Below the pieces are notes generated by a model. That model was not told the origin of the DNA, searched no databases, and worked only from the letters and a program-made list of their open reading frames with translations. From NCBI GenBank assembly GCA_023411395.1, contig JAEYOV010000061.1, positions 1-64,000 on the forward strand: 64,000 nt of DNA, read 5' to 3'. Positions 1 through 7,700 of this stretch are shown one piece after another. Both the position numbers and the translations under genes were made by a program. Within the stretch, counting starts at the first letter, position 1. The number at the start of each line of letters is the position of its first letter. The DNA comes from Bacillota bacterium. Its GTDB lineage: Bacteria > Bacillota > Clostridia > Christensenellales > Aristaeellaceae.

Positions 1-22
1 CGTCCGGTTGGTGTATCCTCTC

Positions 23-63
23 TTTGTTGTAGATGCTTTGTCACAGAAATATCTTACAACAAA
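23..63. repeat. Inverted repeat at window edge
   Basis: Nine-base arms TTTGTTGTA (23-31) and TACAACAAA (55-63) are exact reverse complements around a 23-base loop, and the next bases (GAT/ATC) also nearly pair. The repeat lies just before a terminator-like hairpin. Any upstream gene is outside the window, so its role is open: 3' end structure of an upstream transcript, or the end of a small repeat element. Confidence 0.5.
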
Positions 64-66
64 AAA

Positions 67-105
67 CGGGAGATAGCTCACGCAATCTCTCGTTTTTTTT
101 TTTTT
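67..105 (+). terminator. Rho-independent terminator
   Basis: Stem CGGGAGAT (67-74) pairs with ATCTCTCG (85-92) with one G-U pair. It is followed by thirteen T residues (93-105). It should end a plus-strand transcript that enters from outside the window. Confidence 0.75.
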
Positions 106-128
106 GCTGCCTTAGCACGACAGCCCCC
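106..128 (-). repeat. Solo end of the GGGGCTGTCG palindromic element (copy D)
   Basis: On the minus strand this stretch reads GGGGCTGTCGTGCTAAG, preceded by AAAAAG. The 17 bases match exactly the left end of the 160-bp element at 28126. The sequence beyond is different, so this is a truncated end or a terminator arm derived from the family. Confidence 0.55.
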
Positions 129-201
129 TTTTTGTTGTTCTTGATTTGTCTTCGACAATGGTGAGGTTCTACGGGGATGGAGAATCGCCGCACGTGGCAG
201 T

Positions 202-1170
202 TTATTTCACATATGGCAACAGCTTTCCGTACCCCTTTGCTTCCATCTCTTCCTTGGGGATAAAGCGCAGCGCCGCGCTGTTGATACAGTACCGGAGCCC
301 GCCCAGTTCCTTGGGGCCGTCCTCAAACACATGGCCCAGGTGCGCGTTGCCTACCCGGCTGCGCACCTCGGTGCGCACATGGAACAGGGATTTATCCATA
401 AACTCCTTCACCACATGCGGATCGATGGGTCTTGAAAAGCTGGGCCAGCCGCAGCCGGATTCAAACTTGTCGGTGGAGGCAAACAGCGGCTCTCCGGTAG
501 TGATATCCACATAGATGCCGAGGGCGTAGTGGTTATAGAATTCGTTTTGAAAGGGCGGTTCGGTGGCCGATTCCTGGGTTACACGGTACTGCTCATGTGT
601 CAGTTCTTCACGCAGCTTTTGCTTATCTGCCATCTGGTATTGGGTGGGATCAACGCTGGCCTGTGCTGCCTTTGAAATCTTTTCCCGGCCAATATGGCAG
701 TAGCCGTTAGGGTTTTTATCCAGATATTTTTGATGGTACTCCTCCGCGGGGTAATAATTGTCAAGTGGCAAAGATTCCACCGCCACGGGTTTGTCAAGGC
801 GCGCTTGAAGTTTTCGCAATGAATCGCGGATGACCTGTTCATCCTCCGGCCTTGCGTAATAGACACCGGTGCGGTACTGTGTGCCCTTGTCACCGCCCTG
901 GCGGTTGACAGAAGTAGGGTCGATGGAGTCGTAGTATAACTCCAGCAAAAAAGGCAAGGGGATCACACCCGGGTCATAGACCACCTTCACCGTTTCCGCG
1001 TGGCCCGTGTTGCTGTGGCAGACTTCCTCATACGTAGGGTTGGCCGTTTTGCCGTTGGCGTAGCCCACCTGGGTTTGCAAAACGCCGGGAATGGAAGCCA
1101 TGTATTTTTCCGTGCCCCAGAAACATCCCCCGGCCAGATAGATTTCCCTTGCATTTTGGGCATTGTTCAT
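202..1170 (-). CDS. msrAB: Bifunctional peptide methionine sulfoxide reductase MsrA/MsrB
   Basis: The 322-residue protein repairs oxidised methionine in proteins: the MsrA part reduces the S-sulfoxide and the MsrB part the R-sulfoxide. The N-terminal half carries the MsrA catalytic motif GCFWG (residues 15-19). The C-terminal half has the MsrB motifs SGCGWPSF and RVGNAHLGHVF and the catalytic-Cys motif RYCINSAALRF. The length fits the usual two-domain fusion. No CxxC zinc pair is visible in the MsrB part, as in many fused forms. The ATG lies 7 bases after AAGGAG. The gene stands alone on the minus strand and fits the other oxidative-stress genes here. The family call is firm; regulation is not visible. 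Confidence 0.96.
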   Translation of the reverse strand: MNNAQNAREIYLAGGCFWGTEKYMASIPGVLQTQVGYANGKTANPTYEEVCHSNTGHAETVKVVYDPGVIPLPFLLELYYDSIDPTSVNRQGGDKGTQYRTGVYYARPEDEQVIRDSLRKLQARLDKPVAVESLPLDNYYPAEEYHQKYLDKNPNGYCHIGREKISKAAQASVDPTQYQMADKQKLREELTHEQYRVTQESATEPPFQNEFYNHYALGIYVDITTGEPLFASTDKFESGCGWPSFSRPIDPHVVKEFMDKSLFHVRTEVRSRVGNAHLGHVFEDGPKELGGLRYCINSAALRFIPKEEMEAKGYGKLLPYVK

Positions 1171-1289
1171 TAATCTGTCTCCTTTTGCATGGTGCGCTTT
1201 CGTGTGGTAGCATGCCCCGATTCCGGATTATGAGAGCATTCTTACTATAGCGCATTTTGGCAATTCTGTAAACGCGGCGGAAAGGCGGC

Positions 1290-1343
1290 AAATAAAAGGA
1301 GCCATGCTCTGGCGGAAGGAAACCTTCCGGCCATGGACATGGC
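1290..1343 (-). terminator. Terminator of the DUF438 operon
   Basis: GCCATG (1301-1306) pairs with CATGGC (1338-1343), and CGGAAGG (1313-1319) with CCTTCCG (1323-1329). On the minus strand the hairpin is followed by TCCTTTTATTT. It lies just downstream of the stop at 1394. Confidence 0.6.
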
Positions 1344-1393
1344 GTATTAAATATATTAAATAGTTGAAATCAAACATTTGGCCATCAGGCACA

Positions 1394-2617
1394 TCATGTA
1401 TCGGAAACCAGCCGCTTTTCACCCGTGATCTTCTGGATGGGCCCAATATCCTGCGTCACTTCCAGGGTGCCCAGGTAGTTTCCCTTAGAGTCCCTGACAG
1501 CATAGTAACGGATAAATATGAATTTTCCATGGAGATTCAACCAGAAATCTTCATGATCTTTCTTTCCGGTCTTGAAGTCCTCCAGGATTTTCTCCACGAT
1601 GTGCATGCTGGCCGGGGGATGGCAGTTGACCACCTTGCGGCCAATGACTGCCTTGGTACGTGGAAAGATGCGCTCCGACCCCTCAGAGAAGTATTTCACT
1701 GTATCGTCCTTATCCACAAATGTGATATCGATGGGCAGCGCATTCAGCATGGCGGAAAGCTCCTCCGGCATAAACCGGCCGGTAGGCAGAACCACCATGG
1801 CGGAAGGCACATCCTCCTGCGCAAATTGCGCTTCCTCTTTGGGGACCGCAGGATGCCAGGCCGGCGGCGCGGGGATCAGGCAGTAGCCCAGGTCGACGCT
1901 TTCCCTGGCGATCTTTTCCCACTCCTCCTGGGTAAGCGTCTCCAGCACCATGGGCAGCAGGATGTTTTCTTCCTTGAAGATCATCTCCGATGTCTTTGTC
2001 AGGGCGAACTCCACCATCCGTATGATGCTTTGACTATCACTTCCCGCCTCGTTCATCAGGCGCAAAGCTTCCTTTACCATGGCACGATTATCATCGTCTA
2101 CGCCCCACATCACCTTGGGCGGGGCGGTTATGCCGTGCTGCTCCATATACGGGAACAACAGGTTTTCTTTCTTCAGATAATGCACGTAAAGTTGCCTCAT
2201 GGGCTCAAAGGCCTTTTGAAGCGCCTTAAGCCGCTCTTGGCTGGAATCTTCCTTGTATTCCTGAAGCTTGGGCCGGATGGTTTCCTCCATCACCTTTGTC
2301 AGCGCCTGGTTCTCTGCTTTCAGGGTATGGGCTGGGTGGCCGGGGATCTGCGCCGGGTCTTGGGGGCGGTGAATTTCCTCAATGGAGCCTTCAAAAACGG
2401 AGGCGTGAATGTCGCAAAGCTTACGAATCTCCTCCGGGGGAAGGCCGCCGGCGATGAGTTCATTTTCAGCCTGTGCGATTTCCTGGGCGGATACGCCATC
2501 GAAAGCCGCTTTGAACTGTGCCTTGACCTCTTCCGCCGGCTTGCCTTGATGCAGTTGGGCCAAAAGATCGCGGATAACTTTCTGCCTGTATTCGCTGTTG
2601 TTGATTTCACGGCTCAT
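1394..2617 (-). CDS. DUF438 / hemerythrin HHE / PAS domain protein
   Basis: The 407-residue protein has three parts: DUF438 at about 8-75, a hemerythrin-like HHE region at about 100-230 (H146, E151 and the EENILLPM segment near 216 are likely metal-ligand positions), and a C-terminal PAS domain at about 287-395. It has no signal peptide or membrane segment, so it should act in the cytoplasm. Hemerythrin-like domains bind di-iron centres that react with O2 or NO; a sensing or scavenging role is an inference. It is the last gene of a four-gene minus-strand operon and its ATG overlaps the stop of the DUF1858 gene by 4 bases. Domain assignment is strong; the biochemical role is unknown. Confidence 0.9.
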   Translation of the reverse strand: MSREINNSEYRQKVIRDLLAQLHQGKPAEEVKAQFKAAFDGVSAQEIAQAENELIAGGLPPEEIRKLCDIHASVFEGSIEEIHRPQDPAQIPGHPAHTLKAENQALTKVMEETIRPKLQEYKEDSSQERLKALQKAFEPMRQLYVHYLKKENLLFPYMEQHGITAPPKVMWGVDDDNRAMVKEALRLMNEAGSDSQSIIRMVEFALTKTSEMIFKEENILLPMVLETLTQEEWEKIARESVDLGYCLIPAPPAWHPAVPKEEAQFAQEDVPSAMVVLPTGRFMPEELSAMLNALPIDITFVDKDDTVKYFSEGSERIFPRTKAVIGRKVVNCHPPASMHIVEKILEDFKTGKKDHEDFWLNLHGKFIFIRYYAVRDSKGNYLGTLEVTQDIGPIQKITGEKRLVSDT

Positions 2618-2856
2618 ACTTCCACCTTCCTTTCCTTAACGGTGAATCCATGCTCACGCAAGGTCAAAAGAATCGTCTCCAGAGGGATCTTTTTCATGGC
2701 CGCTCCTTTATAAAGTGTCATGAATCTGCCCGCGGTAATCAACATACCCGGTTTTGTGATGTCTGAAAAGCCGATACCGTGCAATATGGGAACAAGCTCC
2801 GGGTAGGCGGTGCACAGCGTGTGGACCGATGCGTCAAGGTCAAGCACCTTGTCCAT
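2614..2856 (-). CDS. DUF1858 domain protein
   Basis: The protein has 80 residues and is essentially a single DUF1858 domain, a small helical domain often found near or fused to DUF438, hybrid-cluster proteins and electron-transfer proteins in anaerobes. The GFSDITKPG segment (near residue 29) is typical of the family. The gene overlaps the downstream DUF438 gene by 4 bases, and its start codon touches the stop of the cupin gene, so translation is probably coupled. Function is unknown; the context suggests nitrosative or redox stress. Confidence 0.88.
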   Translation of the reverse strand: MDKVLDLDASVHTLCTAYPELVPILHGIGFSDITKPGMLITAGRFMTLYKGAAMKKIPLETILLTLREHGFTVKERKVEV

Positions 2857-3203
2857 TAGGACGCCTCCTTGGGGAAGATAACGGTCAGCAGCATTTTGAA
2901 TGCGTGGGAAGCAAATACGGCATGGGGCTTTCCGGCGGGCATCACCAGGGCATCCCCGGCTTTTAACGTGTGGACCTTTCCATCCACCGTAAAGGTACTC
3001 TCACCTTCCAGCACGTGCACCAGGGCGTCGCCCTTGGATTCGTGGGTGCTGATTTCTTCGCCCTTGTCGAAGGCGAACAGCGTGAGGCTTACCGCTTTGT
3101 TCTGCGCCAGCGTTTTACTGACCACCTGTCCGGGCAGGACTTCCACCTGCTGATTGAGATTCACCACGGATTCATGAGGAATGTTTTTCAAGTATTTTGC
3201 CAT
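2856..3203 (-). CDS. Cupin domain protein
   Basis: This is a single-domain cupin of 115 residues, about the usual size for small stand-alone cupins. The conserved region runs from LFAFDKGEEISTHES through GDALVHVLEGE and ends in LKAGDALVMPAGKPHAV. Histidines at the usual metal-binding positions (STHES, KPHAV) suggest a metal centre. Its substrate cannot be told. The gene sits between the ferredoxin-type gene and the DUF1858 gene with almost no spacing, so it belongs to the stress operon. The start has an AGGAGG site 7 bases upstream. Confidence 0.9.
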   Translation of the reverse strand: MAKYLKNIPHESVVNLNQQVEVLPGQVVSKTLAQNKAVSLTLFAFDKGEEISTHESKGDALVHVLEGESTFTVDGKVHTLKAGDALVMPAGKPHAVFASHAFKMLLTVIFPKEAS

Positions 3204-3215
3204 ATTGAAAACCTC

Positions 3216-3926
3216 CTATTCTGAGAGCGCTTCTCCGTCGGTGGAAAGCACGACAACCTGCCAGGGAATCCATTTGCCGCTATCTTGCAAAGCCTTACGC
3301 ACCGCGTATTCCAGCCCGCCGCAGCAAGGCACTTCCATGCGTACCACCTTCACGCTTTGAATATCGTTCCTTGTCAGTATGTCCGTCAGTTTTTGCGTGT
3401 AGTCACCCTCATCCAATTTGGGGCAGCCGATGAGCGTTACATGATTTTTCATGAAAGCCTGATGAAAGTTGCCGTGGGCAAAGGCCGAGCAATCCGCCGC
3501 GATGAGCAGTCTGGCGTTTTGAAGATACGGCGCGTTCACCGGCACCAGCTTCAATTGAATGGGCCACTGCCTCAGCTCGCTTTGTGGAGCGGCTACCTTG
3601 GTGGGGGATACCTCCGTTGATTCCTCCCTTGCGAAGGTGCGCGTCCTTGATCCAGGGCAGCTGCCGCCGGATGCGTGGTAGGCGGACTGCCTTTCCTGAT
3701 AGGCTTTCACCGCAGCTTCGTCAAAGGCGGCGGCTTCCCGCTCCTCAAAGGAGATGGCGCCTGTGGGGCATACAGGCAGGCAGTTGCCCAACCCGTCGCA
3801 AAAATCATCCCGTATCAGCCGGGCTTTGCCATGCACCATGGCGATGGCTCCCTCATGGCAGGCCTTGGCGCACAGGCCGCAGCTGTTGCACTTTTCTTCG
3901 TCGATTTGAATCACTTGTCGAAGCAT
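3216..3926 (-). CDS. 4Fe-4S ferredoxin-type protein
   Basis: The 236-residue protein is first in the operon. The N-terminal 60 residues hold two 4Fe-4S motifs: CNSCGLCAKAC (near 14-24) and CDGLGNCLPVCP, whose first cluster cysteine spacing is slightly unusual. The C-terminal half (LLIAADCSAFAHGNFH, LIGCPKLDEGDYT, VPCCGGLE) has several Cys that could bind a further cofactor or act in a thiol role. It probably carries electrons for the other operon products. It is transcribed divergently from the Crp/Fnr gene with 90 bases between them. The family is common in anaerobic Firmicutes; no reaction is established. Confidence 0.85.
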   Translation of the reverse strand: MLRQVIQIDEEKCNSCGLCAKACHEGAIAMVHGKARLIRDDFCDGLGNCLPVCPTGAISFEEREAAAFDEAAVKAYQERQSAYHASGGSCPGSRTRTFAREESTEVSPTKVAAPQSELRQWPIQLKLVPVNAPYLQNARLLIAADCSAFAHGNFHQAFMKNHVTLIGCPKLDEGDYTQKLTDILTRNDIQSVKVVRMEVPCCGGLEYAVRKALQDSGKWIPWQVVVLSTDGEALSE

Positions 3927-3987
3927 GTTTTTATTGCCTCCTTCTTGTATTTACGGTTTGATTGTAGTACACTGAGGATGACCGGTC

Positions 3988-4003
3988 TGTTGTTTTTGCA
4001 ACA
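3988..4003. promoter_or_regulatory. Candidate Crp/Fnr operator
   Basis: The palindrome TGTTG-N6-CAACA lies between the divergent ferredoxin operon and the Crp/Fnr gene, directly before the latter's AAAGGAG site. The two-half-site spacing is typical of Crp/Fnr-family operators, so autoregulation plus control of the operon is a reasonable inference. Confidence 0.45.
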
Positions 4004-4016
4004 AAAGGAGCGCTGC

Positions 4017-4694
4017 ATGAAAAATATTGTTGAACTCCTCAAAAATATGCCACTGTTTCAAGGCATTGGGAGCAAGGAACTGGATGCGCTGATAGGCTGC
4101 CTTTCGGGCCGCGAGCGGAGTTATGGTAAAAACGAGGCCATTTTCCGTGCCGGGGATGCACCCAAATACCTTGGTGTGGTGCTGGAAGGCAATGTGCGCG
4201 TATTTCGGGAGGATCTGCTGGGCAACAGGACCATCCTGGGGGAAGTTGGCCAAGGTGAGCTGTTCGGCGAGACTTTTGCCTTGGCCAGAGCCGAATCGCT
4301 GCCCGTAACGGTAACGGCAACGCAGCCAAGCCAGGTGCTGCTCATAGAGGGGTGGCGGATCACCGGTACATGCGCCCACTGCTGCAGGTTTCACACGCGG
4401 CTGATCGAAAATATGATGGCCATTCTGGCAAGAAAAAACCTGCTGCTCAGCGAGACGATGGAGGTTTTGTCCAAACGCTCTACCCGTGATAAGTTATTGA
4501 ATTACCTCTCCGGCCAATCCCAGCGCGCGGGCAGCCTTACCTTTGCCGTTCCCTTCAACCGCCAGGAGCTGGCGGATTACCTGTGCGTGGACAGGAGCGC
4601 CATGTCCAGCGAGCTTAGCAAGCTGCAAAAGGAAGGCATATTGTCCTGCGACCGCTCAAGCTTTACACTGCATAAGGAATTGGATCCATCCTGA
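4017..4694 (+). CDS. Crp/Fnr family transcriptional regulator
   Basis: The 225-residue regulator has an N-terminal cyclic-nucleotide-binding-like beta barrel (about 10-115), a dimer helix around NMMAILARKNLLL, and a C-terminal helix-turn-helix (NRQELADYLCVDRSAMSSELSKL). A Cys-rich segment, GTCAHCC, sits where HcpR-like Crp/Fnr proteins often have conserved Cys. It lacks the N-terminal Fe-S Cys set of true Fnr. The ATG at 4017 was chosen over an upstream in-frame start because AAAGGAG lies 6 bases before it. Divergence from the ferredoxin/cupin/DUF1858/DUF438 operon suggests it controls that operon, possibly in response to NO or redox stress. Confidence 0.9.
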   Translation: MKNIVELLKNMPLFQGIGSKELDALIGCLSGRERSYGKNEAIFRAGDAPKYLGVVLEGNVRVFREDLLGNRTILGEVGQGELFGETFALARAESLPVTVTATQPSQVLLIEGWRITGTCAHCCRFHTRLIENMMAILARKNLLLSETMEVLSKRSTRDKLLNYLSGQSQRAGSLTFAVPFNRQELADYLCVDRSAMSSELSKLQKEGILSCDRSSFTLHKELDPS

Positions 4695-4706
4695 AAGAAT
4701 TTATGG

Positions 4707-4735
4707 TTGCCAATTTCCTTCGGATGTGCTAAGAT
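4707..4735 (+). promoter_or_regulatory. Sigma-A promoter for the 4.7-kb RNA
   Basis: -35 TTGCCA (4707-4712), a 17-base spacer, and -10 TAAGAT (4730-4735). Transcription should start near 4741. The only clear gene downstream (rsgA) starts 300 bases later, beyond two terminators. Confidence 0.7.
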
Positions 4736-4900
4736 ATGGCTGAAATTTCCGCAGGTCGTTGCGGCGCGAAAGGAGCTGTTGAGGAATGAAAAAGAGCAGT
4801 GTGGAGGGCTTTCCGTAAAACAGCATAGCCGCGGCATGGGTAAAATGTGCTTGTTTTTACCGCCGCACAAGACCTTTCGTGCATACTGTGATCCCGCAGG

Positions 4901-4923
4901 ACACATCGAAGGATGTGTTTTTT
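4901..4923 (+). terminator. First terminator of the 4.7-kb RNA
   Basis: ACACAT (4901-4906) pairs with ATGTGT (4913-4918) around CGAAGG, followed by a T run to 4923. The stem is short but the T run is clean. Confidence 0.6.
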
Positions 4924-4926
4924 GTT

Positions 4927-4966
4927 TGCCGCGGATACAGCCCGGAAGGGTGTCCGCGGCATTTTT
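4927..4966 (+). terminator. Second, strong terminator before rsgA
   Basis: TGCCGCGGATACA (4927-4939) pairs with TGTCCGCGGCA (4951-4961), followed by five T. With the preceding hairpin it forms a tandem terminator, so rsgA probably depends on read-through or on its own weak promoter. Confidence 0.8.
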
Positions 4967-5043
4967 GTGCCAATCTGGGGCTGTTTTTTTACGGGAAGCG
5001 GCAGTCAACCGGCAACAAAGAGTCACATTTGAGGAGGAAACGG

Positions 5044-6096
5044 ATGAATTTCAGTCGGTTTGCTTTTCCCATGGATACAACTAAGGCCTGCGGAGAGGGC
5101 CTGATCCCCGCCCGGATCACCGCCGCTTTCAAGGAACGGTATGAGGTGGTCAGCGAAAAGGGCGCGAGCTTCGCGGTACTCAAGCGCGCGGCGTATCAAG
5201 GCAAAAATGCGGCGGAGGAGTTTCCGGCGGTGGGGGATTATGTATCCCTGCGCTACGAGGAAACGGGAGACAGCCTGATCGTAAAAACGCTGCCCAGGTC
5301 ATCGAAATTTTCCCGCAGCAACTTTTCCGGCCACGCGGCAGGCTATGTAAAAACGGTTTTGTCGCAGACGGTGGCCGCCAATTTCGACTATGTGTTTTTG
5401 ATGTCCTCCCTCAACCATGATTTCAATGTGGCCAGGATGGAACGCTACCTGGCCATGGCTTACCACAGCGGCGCGCAGCCCGTGATCATATTGACCAAGG
5501 CGGACGCGGCGGTGGAGCGGGCGGAGAAGCTGAACCGGGCACGGGCCATTGCCGGTCAAGCGCCCATTCATGTCATCAGTGCCCATACAGGGGAGGGTAT
5601 TTTGGAGCTTGCCGCATACTTTGAGCCGGGGAAGACAGCCGTTTTCCTGGGTTCCTCAGGCGTTGGCAAATCCAGCCTGGTGAACGCGCTGGCGGGCCAG
5701 GAGGTTATGCCGGTCAATGACATCCGGGAGGATGATTCCAAGGGCCGCCATACCACCACCCACCGGCAGATGATTTTCCTGCCCGGCGGGGCGATGGTGA
5801 TCGATACCCCCGGCCTTCGGGAACTGGGGATGTGGGAGGCGGAGGAAGGCCTTTTGGAAACGTTTGCCGATGTGGAGGCATATCTGGGCCGGTGCCGCTT
5901 TTCCAACTGCTCCCACCGCGGTGAGCCGGGCTGCGCCATACGGGAGGCTGTAGCCCAGGGAAAGCTGGAACAGGAGCGGGTGGACCGCTACCGGCAGCTT
6001 TTGGGCGAAACGAGGTTCAGCGCAAAAAAGGCCAAGCCAAGCAAAGATGCGTCCGGAAAGCGGCCGCGCAGCAACCTGTGGCCGGCGGAAGAATAA
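5044..6096 (+). CDS. rsgA: Ribosome small-subunit-dependent GTPase A
   Basis: RsgA is a circularly permuted GTPase that helps mature the 30S subunit. The 350-residue protein has an N-terminal OB-fold region, then G4 TKAD (151-154), the P-loop GSSGVGKSS (203-211), G3 DTPG (254-257), and a C-terminal zinc site with C284, C289, H291 and C297. This order (G4 before G1) is diagnostic of the family. The start at 5044 follows GAGGAGG by 7 bases; a longer upstream reading would run through the terminators. The gene stands alone between the candidate RNA and a bidirectional terminator. Confidence 0.96.
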   Translation: MNFSRFAFPMDTTKACGEGLIPARITAAFKERYEVVSEKGASFAVLKRAAYQGKNAAEEFPAVGDYVSLRYEETGDSLIVKTLPRSSKFSRSNFSGHAAGYVKTVLSQTVAANFDYVFLMSSLNHDFNVARMERYLAMAYHSGAQPVIILTKADAAVERAEKLNRARAIAGQAPIHVISAHTGEGILELAAYFEPGKTAVFLGSSGVGKSSLVNALAGQEVMPVNDIREDDSKGRHTTTHRQMIFLPGGAMVIDTPGLRELGMWEAEEGLLETFADVEAYLGRCRFSNCSHRGEPGCAIREAVAQGKLEQERVDRYRQLLGETRFSAKKAKPSKDASGKRPRSNLWPAEE

Positions 6097-6113
6097 AAAG
6101 AAAATAGCGGCGC

Positions 6114-6159
6114 AAAAAAGCCGGGAGGCATCCAACCATGGAGCCTGCCCGGCTTTTTT
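6114..6159. terminator. Bidirectional terminator rsgA / metallopeptidase
   Basis: AAAAAAGCCGGG (6114-6125) mirrors CCCGGCTTTTTT (6148-6159). It serves both the plus-strand rsgA and the convergent minus-strand gene ending at 6167. Confidence 0.85.
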
Positions 6160-6166
6160 CCGCTGC

Positions 6167-6949
6167 TCAGCGGTTTGCCGCCGAATAATTGTCCTTGAGG
6201 AACGTGATCCATTCCTGATAGACCGTTTCCCGCGTTTTGCCAAACGCGGCGCTGTAATCGCCTGTTTTCAAAAGCGTCAAAACCTTGTCCCAGCCGTAAT
6301 TTTTGTCCAGATACTCCATGTAGGTATGGGCGAAATAGTAACCGCCCATGTTGGAAAAGTCAACGGGGCTTTTCGTGTCCGTCTGCGCAAGGGTTGGGAT
6401 GGGGGAGTTGTCGAACAGGTCATTTGGCGGGGCTCCGTTGGTCAGGTACAGCGCTGCCCCTTCATTGAGCCACAGGGGCATTTTGGAATTCAGGATGGAG
6501 TTCAAAGCGTGCACCATTTCATGGGGCGCGGCATACTTCCTTCTGTCGTAAGCCTGCGGGTTTGTGACCCCGGCGGGGGAGGCCAGGATGACCGTACTGC
6601 CCCGGTTGTCGCCAATATACCAGTTCAGGTTCAAAAAAAGCGCGATGAGGCCGTACTTTTTCGTTTGGAAGGTGCTTTGCCTGTCATAGATGTACAGCTT
6701 CAAATCCTGCTTTTCAGGGAAACCCAGCTTTTGCGTCAGCCTGCCGGCTTCCGCTTCCGCCAGGGCAAACACATCCCTGGCGGCATCTTCTTCGTTTTCG
6801 TAATAAACGGTGATCCAATCGCCGGCAAGCGCGCGCATTTTGCCGTTGTCCAGCCGCAGCGTGGGGAGGAAGGACGCGGCAAACAACAATGCGAGGACCG
6901 AGAGAGTAAGACCGGTAATGACCAGTGGCTTTTTCAATTTCTTCCGCAT
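6167..6949 (-). CDS. Membrane-anchored zincin metallopeptidase-like protein
   Basis: The 260-residue protein starts with a basic N-terminus and one hydrophobic segment (about 9-28), which looks like a signal anchor, so the rest should be extracellular. HEMVH at 143-147 fits the HExxH zinc motif, and NEG at 162-164 supplies the downstream Glu typical of gluzincins (peptidase MA-like). Substrate and specificity cannot be read. The gene is convergent with rsgA and sits 32 bases downstream of the ICMT-like gene on the same strand, so the two may be cotranscribed. Confidence 0.8.
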   Translation of the reverse strand: MRKKLKKPLVITGLTLSVLALLFAASFLPTLRLDNGKMRALAGDWITVYYENEEDAARDVFALAEAEAGRLTQKLGFPEKQDLKLYIYDRQSTFQTKKYGLIALFLNLNWYIGDNRGSTVILASPAGVTNPQAYDRRKYAAPHEMVHALNSILNSKMPLWLNEGAALYLTNGAPPNDLFDNSPIPTLAQTDTKSPVDFSNMGGYYFAHTYMEYLDKNYGWDKVLTLLKTGDYSAAFGKTRETVYQEWITFLKDNYSAANR

Positions 6950-6981
6950 GGAATGATACCTCCAGTTTATATGCCCGGATA

Positions 6982-7596
6982 TTATACCACAAAGGGAATG
7001 AACCGTTTGGTGCGCTTCATGTACAAATCATAGGCTGTGCCGAATTCCCGGAGCATTTCTTTTTCCTCCCGCCTGGCCAGGCGAACGTACATGAACACCA
7101 TCACCGGAAAGAGAATCAAAAGCGGCAGCGTAGCCCACTCGATGAGCATGCCCAAGGACAGGAGCAAAAGGCCCGTGTACTGGGGATGGCGGATATAGCG
7201 GTAAATGCCCGTGGTGACCAGTTCGCCCTTGCCCTTATCCCTGGACCAGTAGGCCTTGTGGATCTCCCGCCAGCCGCACAGGATGAGTGTCAGCGCGATG
7301 ACGGCGCAGGCGATGTTGATGTACATTCCGAGAAATCCGATTTGGTTGAACAGGGTATGCCCCCACAGAACACCTTCCGGCAGGTTTTTGCCCGCGATCC
7401 AGGAGATTACATACATGCTGAAGGGGATGCCGTGCATCTCGATGGCAAAGGCGAGGACAAAGGCCAGGTAAGCGCCCTTCGGCTTTTTCTCCATCTTCCG
7501 GTAAAAGGGCAGAAAGAAGAGTACGACCGTGTAGACGGCAAAGAAAAAGAGTACGCCGCCCCAATTGTAAAAATGGCTTTCCAAAGTTTCCATCAT
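6982..7596 (-). CDS. Isoprenylcysteine carboxyl methyltransferase-like membrane protein
   Basis: The 204-residue integral membrane protein has about five hydrophobic segments. The C-terminal motif GIYRYIRHPQYTGLLLLSLG is the SAM-binding signature of the ICMT/PEMT/NnrU-like methyltransferase group. Bacterial members have varied or unknown lipid or small-molecule substrates. The start at 7596 (MMETLESH) follows GGGAGG by 8 bases; the longer reading to 7677 has no such site. It is probably transcribed with the downstream zincin. Confidence 0.8.
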   Translation of the reverse strand: MMETLESHFYNWGGVLFFFAVYTVVLFFLPFYRKMEKKPKGAYLAFVLAFAIEMHGIPFSMYVISWIAGKNLPEGVLWGHTLFNQIGFLGMYINIACAVIALTLILCGWREIHKAYWSRDKGKGELVTTGIYRYIRHPQYTGLLLLSLGMLIEWATLPLLILFPVMVFMYVRLARREEKEMLREFGTAYDLYMKRTKRFIPFVV

Positions 7597-7700
7597 GCGT
7601 GAAACCCTCCCGTATTCTTGCAGCCGCGCTTTTTCGGCGGCTTCATTACAAGAATAGCAAAGAAAGCTGAAGCGCATCTTATCGAAACCTTAAATCCACC

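Larger units (their letters stand above)
4741..4966 (+). ncRNA. Candidate structured small RNA or attenuating leader
   Basis: This 226-base stretch runs from a good promoter to two consecutive terminators and holds no convincing gene. Nested stems are visible: GTTGCGGC (4758-4765) with GCCGCGGC (4828-4835), inside it GCTGTT (4775-4780) with AACAGC (4819-4824), then a GGTAAAA/TTTTTACC hairpin and GCAC/GTGC. I cannot match it to 6S, SRP, tmRNA, RNase P or a known riboswitch. A 10-residue ORF (ATG at 4786, MKKSSVEGFP) preceded by AAAGGAG offers the alternative that this is a leader-peptide attenuator for rsgA. Confidence 0.5.

Noticed and set aside
1364..2713. 449-codon plus-strand open frame
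   Set aside because: It is antisense to the DUF438 gene; no family resemblance.
4741..4966. Assignment as 6S, SRP, tmRNA, RNase P or a T-box/cobalamin/c-di-GMP riboswitch
   Set aside because: None of the conserved sequences I know for these classes are present, so it is left as an unassigned candidate RNA.
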